In this document: piece after piece, positions 9,490 through 18,421 of the stretch
Position numbering within the stretch: position 1 is the stretch's first letter
Layout of the letters: each line of letters begins with the position of its first letter
Source of the DNA: Stenotrophomonas hibiscicola ATCC 19867
GTDB lineage: Bacteria; Pseudomonadota; Gammaproteobacteria; Xanthomonadales; Xanthomonadaceae
Direction: 5' to 3'
Assembly: GCF_000382065.1 (NCBI RefSeq)
Contig: NZ_KB907503.1
Span: 1 to 64,000 of the forward strand
Length of the DNA: 64,000 nt
Notes under the pieces: generated by a model
What the model was told of the DNA's origin: nothing
Databases searched by the model: none
The model's input: only the letters and a program-made list of their open reading frames with translations
Program-made: the position numbers and the translations under genes

Positions 9490-11547
9490 ATGCTGCCTTC
9501 CCGTCTCCCCCGCCTGGCCCTGCTGGCCTCCGCCCTGTCCGCCGCCTGCGCTGCCCATGCCGAAGCGCCGGCCGTCAGCCGCAAAGCCACCGATCTGGAT
9601 GCGGTGAATGTCACCGCCGAACGCACCCATACCGACGCCGGCGCACTGGGCGACCGCGCCCTGCGCGACACTCCGTTTGCGATCACCGCTGTTGGCCGCG
9701 AGCAGATCGAGCAGCGCCAGGTGGTCTCGCTGGGCGAAGCCTTCCTGCTCGACCCTTCGGTCACCACCCAGGTCAGCGCCTACGCCAGCGGCTGGAGCTC
9801 ACCCATCCGCAATCGCGGTATCGAACTGAATTTTGACAGCTATCGCGTCAATGGCCTGCAGGTCTCTTCCTGGGGTACCGAATGGCCGCTGGAAGTGATG
9901 GAACAGGTCGATCTGCTGAAAGGCCCGGGCGGCTTCCTGTACGGGTTCGGTGCACCCGGCGGCATCGTCAACTACATCACCAAGAAGCCGACGGACACGC
10001 CCACCTTCTCCGCCCAGCTGGGTTGGCGTGAACAGGGCATCGTCAGCGGCGGCATCGACGTTGGCGGACGTTTCGGCAACGAGCAGATGTTCGGCTACCG
10101 TTTCAACGCCTTCCAGGAAAAGGGCGAGACCTTCAATGGTGGGCACGTCGATCGCAAGGTTGGCGCACTCTCGCTGGATGCCCGCCTGAGCGATGTACTG
10201 ACCTGGACCTTCGACGGCGTATTCCAGTCACGCGATCTGCGCGAAGAATCGCCGCAGTACTACTTCCGTGGCCTGACATCGCTGCCGCGACCGATTGCCG
10301 GGGATACCCACAACAGCGTGCCCGGCACCTACTACGACACCCGATCCAGCCTGCTGTCGACCGGCTTGAACTGGCAGATCAACAGCGACTGGAAAGCCAG
10401 CCTGAGTTACGGCGTCACCACCTCGTGGAACGACGTCAACAAGATCTTCGCCTACATCGACAATCCCAACGGCGACTATGACGTCAACGTCTACGAACTG
10501 GGCGGCAAGAGCGAGTGGAAGCTGGCCCAGGCGATGCTGCAGGGCAGCTTCCGCACTGGCCCGCTGCAGCATCAGGTGGTGGCGGGCATCAGCCACCAGA
10601 CCGGGCTGGGCTGGGACCGCCCCTACGAATGGAACCTGATCGGCCGCGGCAACCTGTACCAGCGCCACGCCATCCGCCACGATGCCGTCGGTTCACGAGT
10701 GATGACCCGTGGCGACGAAGCCGTGCAGCAAGCGGTGTTCGCAAGCGATACCGTCGATCTCGGCAGTGGCTGGTCGGTGCTGGCAGGCTGGCGTTACAAC
10801 GACTACGAGACCAGGGGCCGCTACCACACCTACCCGGTCACACCGACCTACGCGGTGATGCTCAAGCCCCGCGAGGCCGTCACCCTCTACGCCAGCTACA
10901 TCGAATCGCTGGAAGCGGGCAGCCGCGTGGGCAACAGCTACGTCAACGCCGGCGACGTGCTCGACCCGACCATCAGCAAGCAGTACGAGATCGGCGCGAA
11001 GGTCGAGGGGGCACGCTGGAATGCGAACCTGGCGGCGTTCCGGCTGGAGCGTGGCGCCAACATCGATGAGCTCACGCCTGCCGGCAAGCGCCTGGTGCAG
11101 GACGGCATCACGCTGTACGAAGGCATCGAAGCCAGTGCCGACCTGCACCTCAACGATGCCCTGACGGTCGGCGGTGGCGTCACCTGGCTGGACCCGACCT
11201 ACGACAGGCTGTCGCCGGCCAGCGCCGCACAGGAAGGCAACCGTACCGCCGGTGCCGCGCGCTGGAGCGGCGTCATGCATGCCACCTACCAGCTGCCGTG
11301 GGTGGACGGCCTGGAAACGTATGCGGCCGTGCGCTACTACGGCGATGTCTGGTACGACGCCGACAACACCCTGAAGCTGCCCGACTACACGCTGGTGAAT
11401 GCCGGCGTCGGCTACCGGCTGCTTGCCTCGGGCCACCCGGTGACCCTGCGTGCCAGCGTCGAGAACCTGGCCAACCGGAAGTACTGGTCCAACGCTGGCG
11501 CCGGCCTGCCGCGTACGTTCGCGGTGAGCGTTCGGTTCGACATGTAA
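9490..11547 (+). CDS. TonB-dependent siderophore receptor
   Basis: A 685-residue outer-membrane receptor. A signal peptide (MLPSRLPRLALLASALSAACAAHA) is followed by a TonB-box-like DLDAVNVTAE. The plug domain runs through LRDTPFAITAVGREQI, FDSYRVNGLQVSSWGTEWPLEVMEQVDLLKG PG and GGIVNYITKKP. A long beta-barrel ends in the aromatic-rich strand FAVSVRFDM. The ATG at 9490 is preferred to the GTG at 9448 because it opens directly on the signal peptide. The plug motifs match the TonB-siderophore receptor subfamily; the ligand is unknown. The Fur-like site upstream supports control by iron. No siderophore synthesis gene is adjacent. Confidence 0.9.
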   Translation: MLPSRLPRLALLASALSAACAAHAEAPAVSRKATDLDAVNVTAERTHTDAGALGDRALRDTPFAITAVGREQIEQRQVVSLGEAFLLDPSVTTQVSAYASGWSSPIRNRGIELNFDSYRVNGLQVSSWGTEWPLEVMEQVDLLKGPGGFLYGFGAPGGIVNYITKKPTDTPTFSAQLGWREQGIVSGGIDVGGRFGNEQMFGYRFNAFQEKGETFNGGHVDRKVGALSLDARLSDVLTWTFDGVFQSRDLREESPQYYFRGLTSLPRPIAGDTHNSVPGTYYDTRSSLLSTGLNWQINSDWKASLSYGVTTSWNDVNKIFAYIDNPNGDYDVNVYELGGKSEWKLAQAMLQGSFRTGPLQHQVVAGISHQTGLGWDRPYEWNLIGRGNLYQRHAIRHDAVGSRVMTRGDEAVQQAVFASDTVDLGSGWSVLAGWRYNDYETRGRYHTYPVTPTYAVMLKPREAVTLYASYIESLEAGSRVGNSYVNAGDVLDPTISKQYEIGAKVEGARWNANLAAFRLERGANIDELTPAGKRLVQDGITLYEGIEASADLHLNDALTVGGGVTWLDPTYDRLSPASAAQEGNRTAGAARWSGVMHATYQLPWVDGLETYAAVRYYGDVWYDADNTLKLPDYTLVNAGVGYRLLASGHPVTLRASVENLANRKYWSNAGAGLPRTFAVSVRFDM

Positions 11548-11560
11548 CCCCGGCAACCCC

Positions 11561-11677
11561 GTAGTGCCGGCCGCCGGCCGGCTCCTCGCACCTTCGTCCG
11601 GGCGCATGAAGAGCCGGGCAACGGCCGGCACTACCGCGTATCGAGCGGAAAATCATCCACGCGTGGCGTGGATCTAC
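11561..11677. repeat. Cluster of three REP palindromes
   Basis: GTAG-headed palindrome at 11561-11583 (GCCGGCC/GGCCGGC arms), an inverted partner at 11611-11634, and an ATCCACG-type copy at 11654-11677 ending in CTAC. They fill the gap between the receptor and the next gene. Confidence 0.8.
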
Positions 11678-11729
11678 CATTTCACGCGTGGCCCGCAATA
11701 ATGGTGGAAGACCCTTCCACCGAGCCTGC

Positions 11730-13907
11730 ATGTCCGCCCGCCAATCCCGCCTCAGCCGCCTGTGGGCCCACGAAAAGGCCAGTTACGGCCTGCGCGTGTT
11801 CATCGCCCTGGCCGCAGCGCTTGCCGTGTGCTGGCAGCTGGATGCGCTCACCGCCCTGCCCGGCGTGTTTCTCGGCATCATCGCCAGCGCCATCGCCGAG
11901 ACCGACGACAACTGGTGGGGCCGCACCAAGGCGGTACTGCTGTCGCTGCTGTGTTTCTGCCTTGCCGCAGCATCGGTGATCTGGCTGTTCCCGTGGCCGT
12001 GGATCTTCATTGGCGCGCTGGCGCTGTCCACCTTCGGCCTGACCCTGCTCGGTGCGCTCGGCGAGCGCTATGCGTCGATCGCCCAGGCGACGGTGACGCT
12101 GGCGATCTACACCATGATCGGCCTGGAGCAGCATGGCGCCGGCGACCTGCACAGCGCGCTGGACGCGGTCAGCCACCTGCTGGCCGGTGCGGTCTGGTAT
12201 GGCCTGCTGTCGATCCTGTGGACCGCGCTGTTCGCCAACCGTCCGGTGCGCGAACGCGTGGCGCGGCTGTATCAGGAACTGGGCCACTACCTGCAGCTGA
12301 AGGCCGCGCTGTTCGAGCCGGTGAGGGAAGCAGACCTGCAACGTCGCCAACTCGACCTGGCCGAACAGAACCGGCGTGTGGTCGGTGCGTTGAACGAGGC
12401 CAAGACCGCGATCCTGGCCCGCTTCGGCCGTTCCGGGCGGCCGGGCGTGAACTCCGGTCTGTACCTGCGTCTCTATTACATGGCACAGGATTTCCACGAG
12501 CGCGCCAGTTCCTCGCACTACCCCTATGGCGCGCTGGTCGACGCCTTCTTCCACAGCGATGTGCTGTACCGCTGCCAGCGCCTGCTCGACCTGCAGGGCC
12601 AGGCCTGCGCGCGCCTGGGCGAAGCGATCCGCCTGCGCCGTCCGTTCGTGTATGGCGAAAGCAACCAGCAGGCCGGACGCGATCTGGCCGATGCGCTGGC
12701 CTACCTGCGTGACCAGCAGCGCCCGCAGTGGCAGCGCCTGCTTGGTTCTCTGGACCTGCTGGTGCACAACCTGCGCAGCATCGAGCGCCGCCTGCTGGAC
12801 GCCGAGCGCTCCGAGGCCAGTCTGGACAACGTCGACACCCGCCTGCGCGACAGCAACCCGCACACGTTGCGCGAGATGGGCGTGCGCATCCGCCAGCAGC
12901 TCACGCCCGGCTCGGTGCTATTCCGCCATGGCCTGCGCATGGCGCTGGCGCTGATCGCCGGCTTTGCCGCGATACGCCTGTTCAATGCACAGAACGGCTC
13001 GTGGGTGCTGCTGACCATCGTGTTCGTGTGCCGCCCCAACTTCGGTGCCACCCGCCAGCGCCTGGCGCAACGCATCGTCGGCACCGTGGCCGGCCTGGTA
13101 CTGACCTGGGCGCTGTTGCAGCTGTTCCCACAGCTGCACGTGCAGCTGCTGATCGCACTACTGTCGGCGCTGCTGTTCTTCTTCACCCGTACCGATCGCT
13201 ACCTGGTGGCATCGGCGGCGATCACGGTGATGGCGCTGACCTGCTTCAACCTTATCGGCGACGGCTTCGTGCTGATCGTGCCGCGCATGGTCGATACGCT
13301 GCTGGGCTGCGCGATCGCCGCCGTCGCCGCATTCCTGATCCTGCCCGACTGGCAGGGCCGCCAGCTGCACCTCGTGCTGGCGCGCGTTCTGGATACCGCT
13401 GCGCGCTACCTCGATTCGGTGCTGGGCCAGTACCGCAGCGGCATGCGCGATGACCTGGCCTACCGCATCGCCCGCCGCGACATGCACAACGCCGACGCCG
13501 CGCTGTCCACCGCATTGTCGAACATGCTGCGCGAACCCGGCCATGTGCGCCGCAATCTGGATGCCGGCTTCCGCTTCCTGGCGCTGTCCAACACGCTGCT
13601 GGGGCATCTGTCGGCGCTGGGTGCGCACCGCGACCAGGTGGACAGCTATGCTGGCGATCCACTGGCGCTGGCCGCGGGCGATCGCGTGCGCAAGGCACTT
13701 CAGCAGCTGGCGACGGCGCTGACCGCGCGGCAACCCGTTGCGGAAGATGACAACGACTCAGACCGCGCGGTGGCCGCCGAGCTGGAGCAGATCGACGAGG
13801 CGATGCCGCCGAAACTGCAGCTGATCCGTACCCAGATGGCGCTGGTGCTGCGGATGCTGCCGAAGGTGCGTGCAGCGGCCAATGAGGCAGTGACCAACCT
13901 GACCTGA
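11730..13907 (+). CDS. YccS-type FUSC family inner-membrane transporter
   Basis: A protein of about 725 residues with two similar halves, each a cluster of hydrophobic helices followed by a cytoplasmic helical region. The N-terminal membrane bundle covers residues ~20-160 and the second ~400-540. Phrases such as NGSWVLLTIVFVCRPNFGATRQRLAQRIVGTVAG in the second half are characteristic of the FUSC/YccS/YhfK group. This group is related to aromatic-acid exporters (AaeB) but has largely undefined substrates. The ATG at 11730 is chosen over 11688 because it removes a 14-residue extension overlapping the REP. It appears to be transcribed alone. Confidence 0.82.
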   Translation: MSARQSRLSRLWAHEKASYGLRVFIALAAALAVCWQLDALTALPGVFLGIIASAIAETDDNWWGRTKAVLLSLLCFCLAAASVIWLFPWPWIFIGALALSTFGLTLLGALGERYASIAQATVTLAIYTMIGLEQHGAGDLHSALDAVSHLLAGAVWYGLLSILWTALFANRPVRERVARLYQELGHYLQLKAALFEPVREADLQRRQLDLAEQNRRVVGALNEAKTAILARFGRSGRPGVNSGLYLRLYYMAQDFHERASSSHYPYGALVDAFFHSDVLYRCQRLLDLQGQACARLGEAIRLRRPFVYGESNQQAGRDLADALAYLRDQQRPQWQRLLGSLDLLVHNLRSIERRLLDAERSEASLDNVDTRLRDSNPHTLREMGVRIRQQLTPGSVLFRHGLRMALALIAGFAAIRLFNAQNGSWVLLTIVFVCRPNFGATRQRLAQRIVGTVAGLVLTWALLQLFPQLHVQLLIALLSALLFFFTRTDRYLVASAAITVMALTCFNLIGDGFVLIVPRMVDTLLGCAIAAVAAFLILPDWQGRQLHLVLARVLDTAARYLDSVLGQYRSGMRDDLAYRIARRDMHNADAALSTALSNMLREPGHVRRNLDAGFRFLALSNTLLGHLSALGAHRDQVDSYAGDPLALAAGDRVRKALQQLATALTARQPVAEDDNDSDRAVAAELEQIDEAMPPKLQLIRTQMALVLRMLPKVRAAANEAVTNLT

Positions 13908-13931
13908 TTCCTTGTCGCTGGTCGGACATCC

Positions 13932-13955
13932 CATCCGCGCGTGGCGTGGATCTAC
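13932..13955. repeat. Single REP palindrome
   Basis: An ATCC-GCG/CGTGGAT palindrome ending in CTAC (GTAG on the minus strand), located between the FUSC gene and the SDR gene. Confidence 0.7.
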
Positions 13956-14048
13956 TGCACCGTGTGCAACCGTGTGTTGCGCCTTGCGATGCATCCCGAT
14001 CACGTTCCCGCGCGGATACTGGGTGATCCCCTGGTACTGGAATCCTCC

Positions 14049-14843
14049 ATGAAGATCGAACTCGCCGGCCGCACCGCGCTGGTCACCGCCTCCACCGCCG
14101 GCATCGGCCTGGCGATCGCCCAGGGTCTTGCCGCGGCGGGTGCGCAGGTCATTCTCAACGGCCGCAGCACCGACAGTGTCGAACGCGCCCGCCAGCGCCT
14201 GCTCGCTACCGTTCCGGGTGCCGAGGTGATCGGCATGGCCGCCGACCTTTCCGATGCAGCCGGTGTCGATGTGCTGCTGGCCGGCCTGCCCAAGATCGAC
14301 ATCCTGGTCAACAACGCCGGCATCTTCGGCCCACAGGACTTCTTCGAGACCGATGACGCCACCTGGGAGCGCTACTGGCAGACCAACGTGATGTCCGGTG
14401 TGCGCCTGTCGCGGGCACTGCTGCCGGCGATGGTCGATGCCGGCTGGGGTCGCGTGCTGTTCATCTCCTCCGAATCGGCACGCAACATTCCCGCCGACAT
14501 GATCCACTACGGGGTCAGCAAGACCGCGCAGCTGTCGCTGTCGCGCGGCCTGGCCAAGCGCGTGGCCGGCAGTGGCGTCACCGTCAACGCGGTGCTGCCC
14601 GGCCCGACCCTGTCCGATGGCTTCGCGGCGATGTTCGAGGATGAACGCCAGCGCAGCGGCAAGCCGCTGGAGCAGATCGGCCGCGAGTTCGTGATGGCAC
14701 ACAGGCCATCCTCGGTGATCCAGCGCACTGCCACGGTCGAGGAAGTGGCCAACATGGTGGTGTACCTGGCCTCGCCGCAGGCTTCCGCCACCTCCGGCGC
14801 GGCGCTGCGCGTGGACGGCGGCGTGGTCGACGATATCGTCTGA
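14049..14843 (+). CDS. SDR family oxidoreductase
   Basis: A 264-residue classical short-chain dehydrogenase/reductase. The Rossmann nucleotide motif is TASTAGIG (residues ~11-18, a TGxxxGxG variant with Ala at the second position). NNAG lies within ILVNNAGIFGP, the catalytic Ser in LFISSESARN, and the Tyr-Lys pair in YGVSKTA. The C-terminal region ends with SATSGAALRVDGGVVDDIV, typical of the fold. The substrate is not predictable. The ATG at 14049 begins at the usual family N-terminus (MKIELAGRTALVTAST); the longer in-frame ORF upstream has no homology. Confidence 0.88.
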   Translation: MKIELAGRTALVTASTAGIGLAIAQGLAAAGAQVILNGRSTDSVERARQRLLATVPGAEVIGMAADLSDAAGVDVLLAGLPKIDILVNNAGIFGPQDFFETDDATWERYWQTNVMSGVRLSRALLPAMVDAGWGRVLFISSESARNIPADMIHYGVSKTAQLSLSRGLAKRVAGSGVTVNAVLPGPTLSDGFAAMFEDERQRSGKPLEQIGREFVMAHRPSSVIQRTATVEEVANMVVYLASPQASATSGAALRVDGGVVDDIV

Positions 14844-14857
14844 GGGTGCTGGCAGGT

Positions 14858-14879
14858 GTGCGGACCAACGGGTCCGCAC
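14858..14879. repeat. Short GC-rich palindrome
   Basis: GTGCGGACC and GGTCCGCAC flank a 4-nt loop (AACG) just downstream of the SDR gene. This arm family recurs at 33359-33378 in the window. It could form a weak 3' stem-loop. Confidence 0.55.
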
Positions 14880-14942
14880 CCACAGGTCCGTACCCACAGC
14901 AGATGGGCAGGAATGCTAGGCTGCGCCGGTCAAGGAGGCTCC

Positions 14943-16832
14943 ATGTCCGGTCACAACCAGTTCGCCCTGCTGCGCCAGCGCCGTTTCCTGCCGTTCTTCG
15001 TGGTCCAGGCACTCGGCGCGTTCAACGACAACGTGTACCGGCAGGCGATCATCAGCATGTTGCTGTTCATGGCCGTGCCGGAGGAGGAGCTGGGGCTGTA
15101 CGCCACGCTGGCACCGGCCATCTTCATCCTGCCCTACTTCCTGTTCTCGGCACTGGCCGGGCAGATCGCCGACAAACTTGAGAAATCGCGACTGATCGTG
15201 ATCACCACCACCATGGAGATCGTGATCATGTCGCTGGCGGCCGCCGGCTTCCTCACCCAGAGCCTGCCGGTGCTGCTGGTGGCCCTGTTCTGCACCGGCA
15301 TGCAGTCGACCCTGTTCGGCCCGGTGAAGTACTCGGTGCTGCCGTCGGTGCTCAAGCCCGAGGAACTGACCGGCGGCAACGGCCTGGTCGAGATGGGCAC
15401 CTCGATGTCGATCCTGTCCGGCATGATCGTCGGCGGCCTGGTGTTCACCGTGGCCGGCAGCCACGGCACCGTGGTGGCGGCCTGCGCGATCATCGCGCTG
15501 GCGATCTGCGGCAACATCGCCGCGCGCCTGATTCCCAAGGTCGATGCCGGCGACCCGAACCTGAAGATCAACTGGAACCCGCTGCCGGAATCACTGGCGG
15601 TGCTGCGCATGGCGCGCCAGCAGAAAGCCGTGCGCAATTCGATCCTGGGCGTGTCCTGGTTCTGGTTCGTCGGCACCGTGCTGACCTCGCAGCTACCGGC
15701 CTATGCGGTGACCAACCTGGGCGGTGAGCCAACCCTGTACATCTTTGCGCTGGCCCTGTTCTCGGTTGGCACCGGCATCGGCTCGCTGCTGTGCGAGAAG
15801 CTGTCGGCGCGCACGGTGGAAATCGGCCTGGTGCCGCTGGGCGCGTTCGGCATGACCGCGTTCCTGCTCGACCTGTACTTCGCCCGCAGCGGCGAGGCGA
15901 CCGTGCAGGGGCTGGCCATCGGGCCGTTCCTGCAGCAGCCGGGCAGCAGCCGCATCGTCATCGACCTGGTCGGCATCGGCCTGTTCACCGGCATCTTCGT
16001 GGTGCCGCTGTTCGCGCTGATCCAGAGCCGCACGCCGAAGGCGCAGATGTCGCGCGTGTTCGCGGCGCTGAACATCCAGAATTCCGGCTTCATCGTCGCT
16101 GCGGCCCTGCTGTCGCTGGCCGCGCACACGCTGCTGCACTGGACCATCCCGCAGCAGTTCCTGGCGCTGGCCATCGCCAACGCGCTGGTGGCGATCTACA
16201 TCTTCACCATCGTCCCCGAATTCCTGATGCGCTTCCTCAGCTGGCTGATGGTGCGCACGCTGTACCGGCTGCGCCCGCACGGCATCGAGGCCAACGTGCC
16301 CGACGAAGGCGCCGCGCTGCTGGTCTGCAACCATGTCAGCTACATGGACGCGCTGATCCTGTCGGCGACGATTCCACGCCCGGTGCGCTTCGTCATGTAC
16401 TACCGGATCTTCAACATCCCGGTGATGCGCTGGATCTTCCGCACGGCCAAGGCGATCCCGATCGCCGGCGCGCGCGAAGACCCGGCGCTGATGCAGCGCG
16501 CGTTCGACGAGATTGACGCCGCGTTGGCCGAAGGTGAGCTGGTCTGCATCTTCCCGGAAGGTGCGCTGACCAGGGATGGTGCGATGGCCCCGTTCAAGTC
16601 CGGCGTTGAGAAGATCCTCCAACGGCGGCCGGTGCCGGTGGTGCCGATGGCCCTGCGCGGCATGTGGTCGAGCATGTGGAGCCGGCGCGACAGCCGCCTG
16701 GGCCGCATGCGGGTGCCGCGCCGTTTCCGTGCCACCGTCGAAGTGGTCGCGGCGCCGGCCGTGGATGGCCACAGCACCAGCGCCCCGGTGCTGGAGGCCC
16801 AGGTGCGGGCACTGCGCGGCGATCACGCCTGA
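14943..16832 (+). CDS. Fused MFS lysophospholipid transporter / 1-acylglycerophosphate acyltransferase (LplT-PlsC)
   Basis: A 629-residue two-domain protein. Residues ~1-415 are a 12-helix MFS transporter beginning FLPFFVVQALGAFNDNVYRQ, as in LplT. Residues ~430-629 are a PlsC-type acyltransferase with the HX4D motif in NHVSYMD (His ~464) and a glycine-rich block FPEGALTRDG. In E. coli, LplT flips lysophosphatidylethanolamine inward and Aas reacylates it; this single chain would couple both steps at the inner membrane. A strong AAGGAGG ribosome site precedes the ATG at 14943. There is no AMP-dependent acyl-ACP synthetase domain, so the acyl donor would come from elsewhere. Confidence 0.87.
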   Translation: MSGHNQFALLRQRRFLPFFVVQALGAFNDNVYRQAIISMLLFMAVPEEELGLYATLAPAIFILPYFLFSALAGQIADKLEKSRLIVITTTMEIVIMSLAAAGFLTQSLPVLLVALFCTGMQSTLFGPVKYSVLPSVLKPEELTGGNGLVEMGTSMSILSGMIVGGLVFTVAGSHGTVVAACAIIALAICGNIAARLIPKVDAGDPNLKINWNPLPESLAVLRMARQQKAVRNSILGVSWFWFVGTVLTSQLPAYAVTNLGGEPTLYIFALALFSVGTGIGSLLCEKLSARTVEIGLVPLGAFGMTAFLLDLYFARSGEATVQGLAIGPFLQQPGSSRIVIDLVGIGLFTGIFVVPLFALIQSRTPKAQMSRVFAALNIQNSGFIVAAALLSLAAHTLLHWTIPQQFLALAIANALVAIYIFTIVPEFLMRFLSWLMVRTLYRLRPHGIEANVPDEGAALLVCNHVSYMDALILSATIPRPVRFVMYYRIFNIPVMRWIFRTAKAIPIAGAREDPALMQRAFDEIDAALAEGELVCIFPEGALTRDGAMAPFKSGVEKILQRRPVPVVPMALRGMWSSMWSRRDSRLGRMRVPRRFRATVEVVAAPAVDGHSTSAPVLEAQVRALRGDHA

Positions 16833-16839
16833 CGGAACC

Positions 16840-16856
16840 GGCCCGCCAGGCGGGCC
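16840..16856 (+). terminator. Possible weak terminator after the fusion gene
   Basis: GGCCCGCC and GGCGGGCC flank a single A just after the stop codon at 16832. There is no following T-run, so termination would be Rho-assisted at best. Confidence 0.35.
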
Positions 16857-17014
16857 CGGCGACCTCCCCCACATACGTCACCGTCCAGTGGCGTACGCGA
16901 CATGTCGTGACTGTAAACGCATACATGCAACGTCGGTTGCGGTAGATTACGCACCCACAGGGGGGAGGTCCGGCCGATACATCACGGCTGGCCACCAAGG
17001 AATGGAGTCTTGCT

Positions 17015-17302
17015 TTGAATCAACCACCACCGCTCAGCCGTCCGGTCTACATCCCCAACCATCTGGTCTGGGCGATCCTGACGACGCTGTTCTGCTGCCT
17101 GCCGTTGGGCGTGGTGTCGATCGTCTATGCCTCCCAGGTCGATGGCCGCCGCGCGGCCGGCGACCTGCCGGGGGCCTACAGTGCGTCGCGCAAGGCGGGC
17201 TGGTGGGCGGTGGCTTCGGCCGTGGCCCTGCCGGTCCTGTTGCTGTTGTGGTTCGGGCTGTTCGGCGGCTTGGCCGTGCTGGGCGCTCTTTCCGACCAAT
17301 GA
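17015..17302 (+). CDS. CD225/dispanin family membrane protein (first of a tandem pair)
   Basis: A 95-residue protein with two hydrophobic segments. The first carries the CD225 signature NHLVWAILTTLFCCLPLGVVSIVYASQV, followed by a short polar loop with basic residues (AYSASRKAGWW) and a second membrane helix. The family includes eukaryotic IFITM proteins; bacterial members have no assigned function. No in-frame ATG is available. A TTG at 17015 preceded by AAGGAATGGAG is the best start. The next gene is a close paralogue 34 bp downstream, so this is a local duplication. Confidence 0.85.
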   Translation: MNQPPPLSRPVYIPNHLVWAILTTLFCCLPLGVVSIVYASQVDGRRAAGDLPGAYSASRKAGWWAVASAVALPVLLLLWFGLFGGLAVLGALSDQ

Positions 17303-17336
17303 TCTACCACCACCACCCATCAAGGAGCTTGAACCC

Positions 17337-17615
17337 ATGAATACCGCCACTCCGCAGGTCCCGAACAACCTGGTCTGGGCGATCCTGACCACCCTGTTCT
17401 GCTGCCTGCCGGCCGGCATCGTGTCGATCGTCTATGCCGCCCAGGTCAACGGCAAGCTGGCCGCTGGCGACATTGCCGGCGCCCAGGACTCCGCCGCGAA
17501 GGCCAAGAAGTGGGCCATCTGGTCGGCCATCGCCTGGGCCGTCGTGGTCGTGCTGTACGTGCTGTTCTTCGTTGTGCTCGGCGGCATGGGCGCGATGAGC
17601 AACAGCGGCTACTGA
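17337..17615 (+). CDS. CD225/dispanin family membrane protein (second of a tandem pair)
   Basis: A 92-residue paralogue of the preceding gene, with the same core NNLVWAILTTLFCCLPAGIVSIVYAAQV, a polar loop (GKLAAGDIAGAQDSAAKAKKW) and a second hydrophobic helix. The N-terminus MNTATPQVP is a short cytosolic stretch. The ATG at 17337 has AAGGAG about 11 nt upstream. A GC-rich hairpin follows the stop, and a DUF2752 gene starts 44 bp downstream. The two paralogues keep the motif almost unchanged while tails diverge, so both are probably functional. Confidence 0.87.
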   Translation: MNTATPQVPNNLVWAILTTLFCCLPAGIVSIVYAAQVNGKLAAGDIAGAQDSAAKAKKWAIWSAIAWAVVVVLYVLFFVVLGGMGAMSNSGY

Positions 17616-17624
17616 TACGCTTGG

Positions 17625-17652
17625 ACGGATCCGGCGCCTGCGCCGGATCCGT
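17625..17652 (+). terminator. Hairpin between CD225 pair and DUF2752 gene
   Basis: ACGGATCCGGCG pairs with CGCCGGATCCGT around a CCTG loop, a perfect 12-bp stem. Only a weak T-rich tail (TGTTGC) follows, and the next start codon is 7 nt away. It may be a partial terminator or an RNA-processing stem. Confidence 0.5.
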
Positions 17653-17658
17653 TGTTGC

Positions 17659-18084
17659 ATGTCCGCGCTTCCTGCTCGTTCCCGGTTCGCCCGCTGGGCG
17701 CCGCTGCTGGTTTCCGCCGGCCTGGCCGCGGGCGCCACGGTGGTCCTGCGCAACGTCAATCCGTATGTCGCCGGCAATCCCTTGCCGAGCTGCCCGCTCT
17801 ACGCCCTGACCGGCCTGTACTGCCCGGGCTGTGGCAGCACGCGCTGCCTGTATTCCCTGGTCCACTTCGACCTGCCCGGCGCGATGGCGATGAACCCGCT
17901 GCTGGTCATCAGCCTGCCCTTCCTGTTGCTGATGCTGCTGAACATCGCCGGCATCCGCCCACGCCTGCTCGACCCGCTCATGCGGGTGCTGGCCAATCCT
18001 GTGTTCTGGCTCTGGGTGCTGCCTGGGTATGCGCTGCTGCGCAACCTGCCGTGGGCACCGTTTACCGCGCTGGCGCCGATCTAG
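17659..18084 (+). CDS. DUF2752 domain membrane protein
   Basis: A 141-residue protein with three or four hydrophobic helices and the defining motif CPGCGSTRCLYSLVHFD (residues ~55-71). The CPxCG-TR block resembles a metal or redox site near a membrane surface, but no biochemical role is established for the family. It lies directly downstream of the two CD225 genes on the same strand. Genes of these two families are often seen near each other in bacteria, so a shared membrane function is possible. That is inference from context. Confidence 0.85.
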   Translation: MSALPARSRFARWAPLLVSAGLAAGATVVLRNVNPYVAGNPLPSCPLYALTGLYCPGCGSTRCLYSLVHFDLPGAMAMNPLLVISLPFLLLMLLNIAGIRPRLLDPLMRVLANPVFWLWVLPGYALLRNLPWAPFTALAPI

Positions 18085-18148
18085 GTTTCCAGCCAACGGC
18101 GCAGCCCCTCGTGGTGGGCCGGTATCTGAAGGCAAAAGCGCCGGGGTT

Positions 18149-18252
18149 GGCCGGGCGGGTGGGCTGCGCAGGGGCCGCTGCAAGTACGTCCATGTAAGCT
18201 CGGTCGCCGCATCCATGCGGCTCACGCCCCTGCGCAGCCCACCCGCCCGGCC
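18149..18252. repeat. Long inverted-repeat element A (27-bp arms)
   Basis: Arms 18149-18175 and 18226-18252 are perfectly complementary over 27 bp. The 50-bp centre holds a small hairpin CCGCAT-CC-ATGCGG (18207-18220) beside a core that reads CGAGCTTACATGGACGTACT on the minus strand. The same order recurs in element B in the opposite orientation. It sits between convergent genes and could be a bidirectional terminator or a mobile palindromic element. Confidence 0.75.
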
Positions 18253-18327
18253 ACGGACAGTTTCCGTGTGCGTCCACCACGGAAAAGAAAGAGAAGATCA
18301 AAAGCGGAAGCGGATCGCTTCGCTCTG

Positions 18328-18372
18328 CATCCACGCATGGCGTGGATCTACCGTGTCGACCAAGGTCGACAC
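18328..18372. repeat. REP palindrome followed by a second short palindrome
   Basis: An ATCCACG/CGTGGAT copy at 18328-18351 is followed directly by GTGTCGAC-CAAG-GTCGACAC at 18353-18372. Both end in CTAC. They lie between the two long inverted-repeat elements. Confidence 0.7.
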
Positions 18373-18421
18373 CTACCCGCAATCGCAGGTCACCCACCGC
18401 CACCGGGAAACCATCGGGGGT

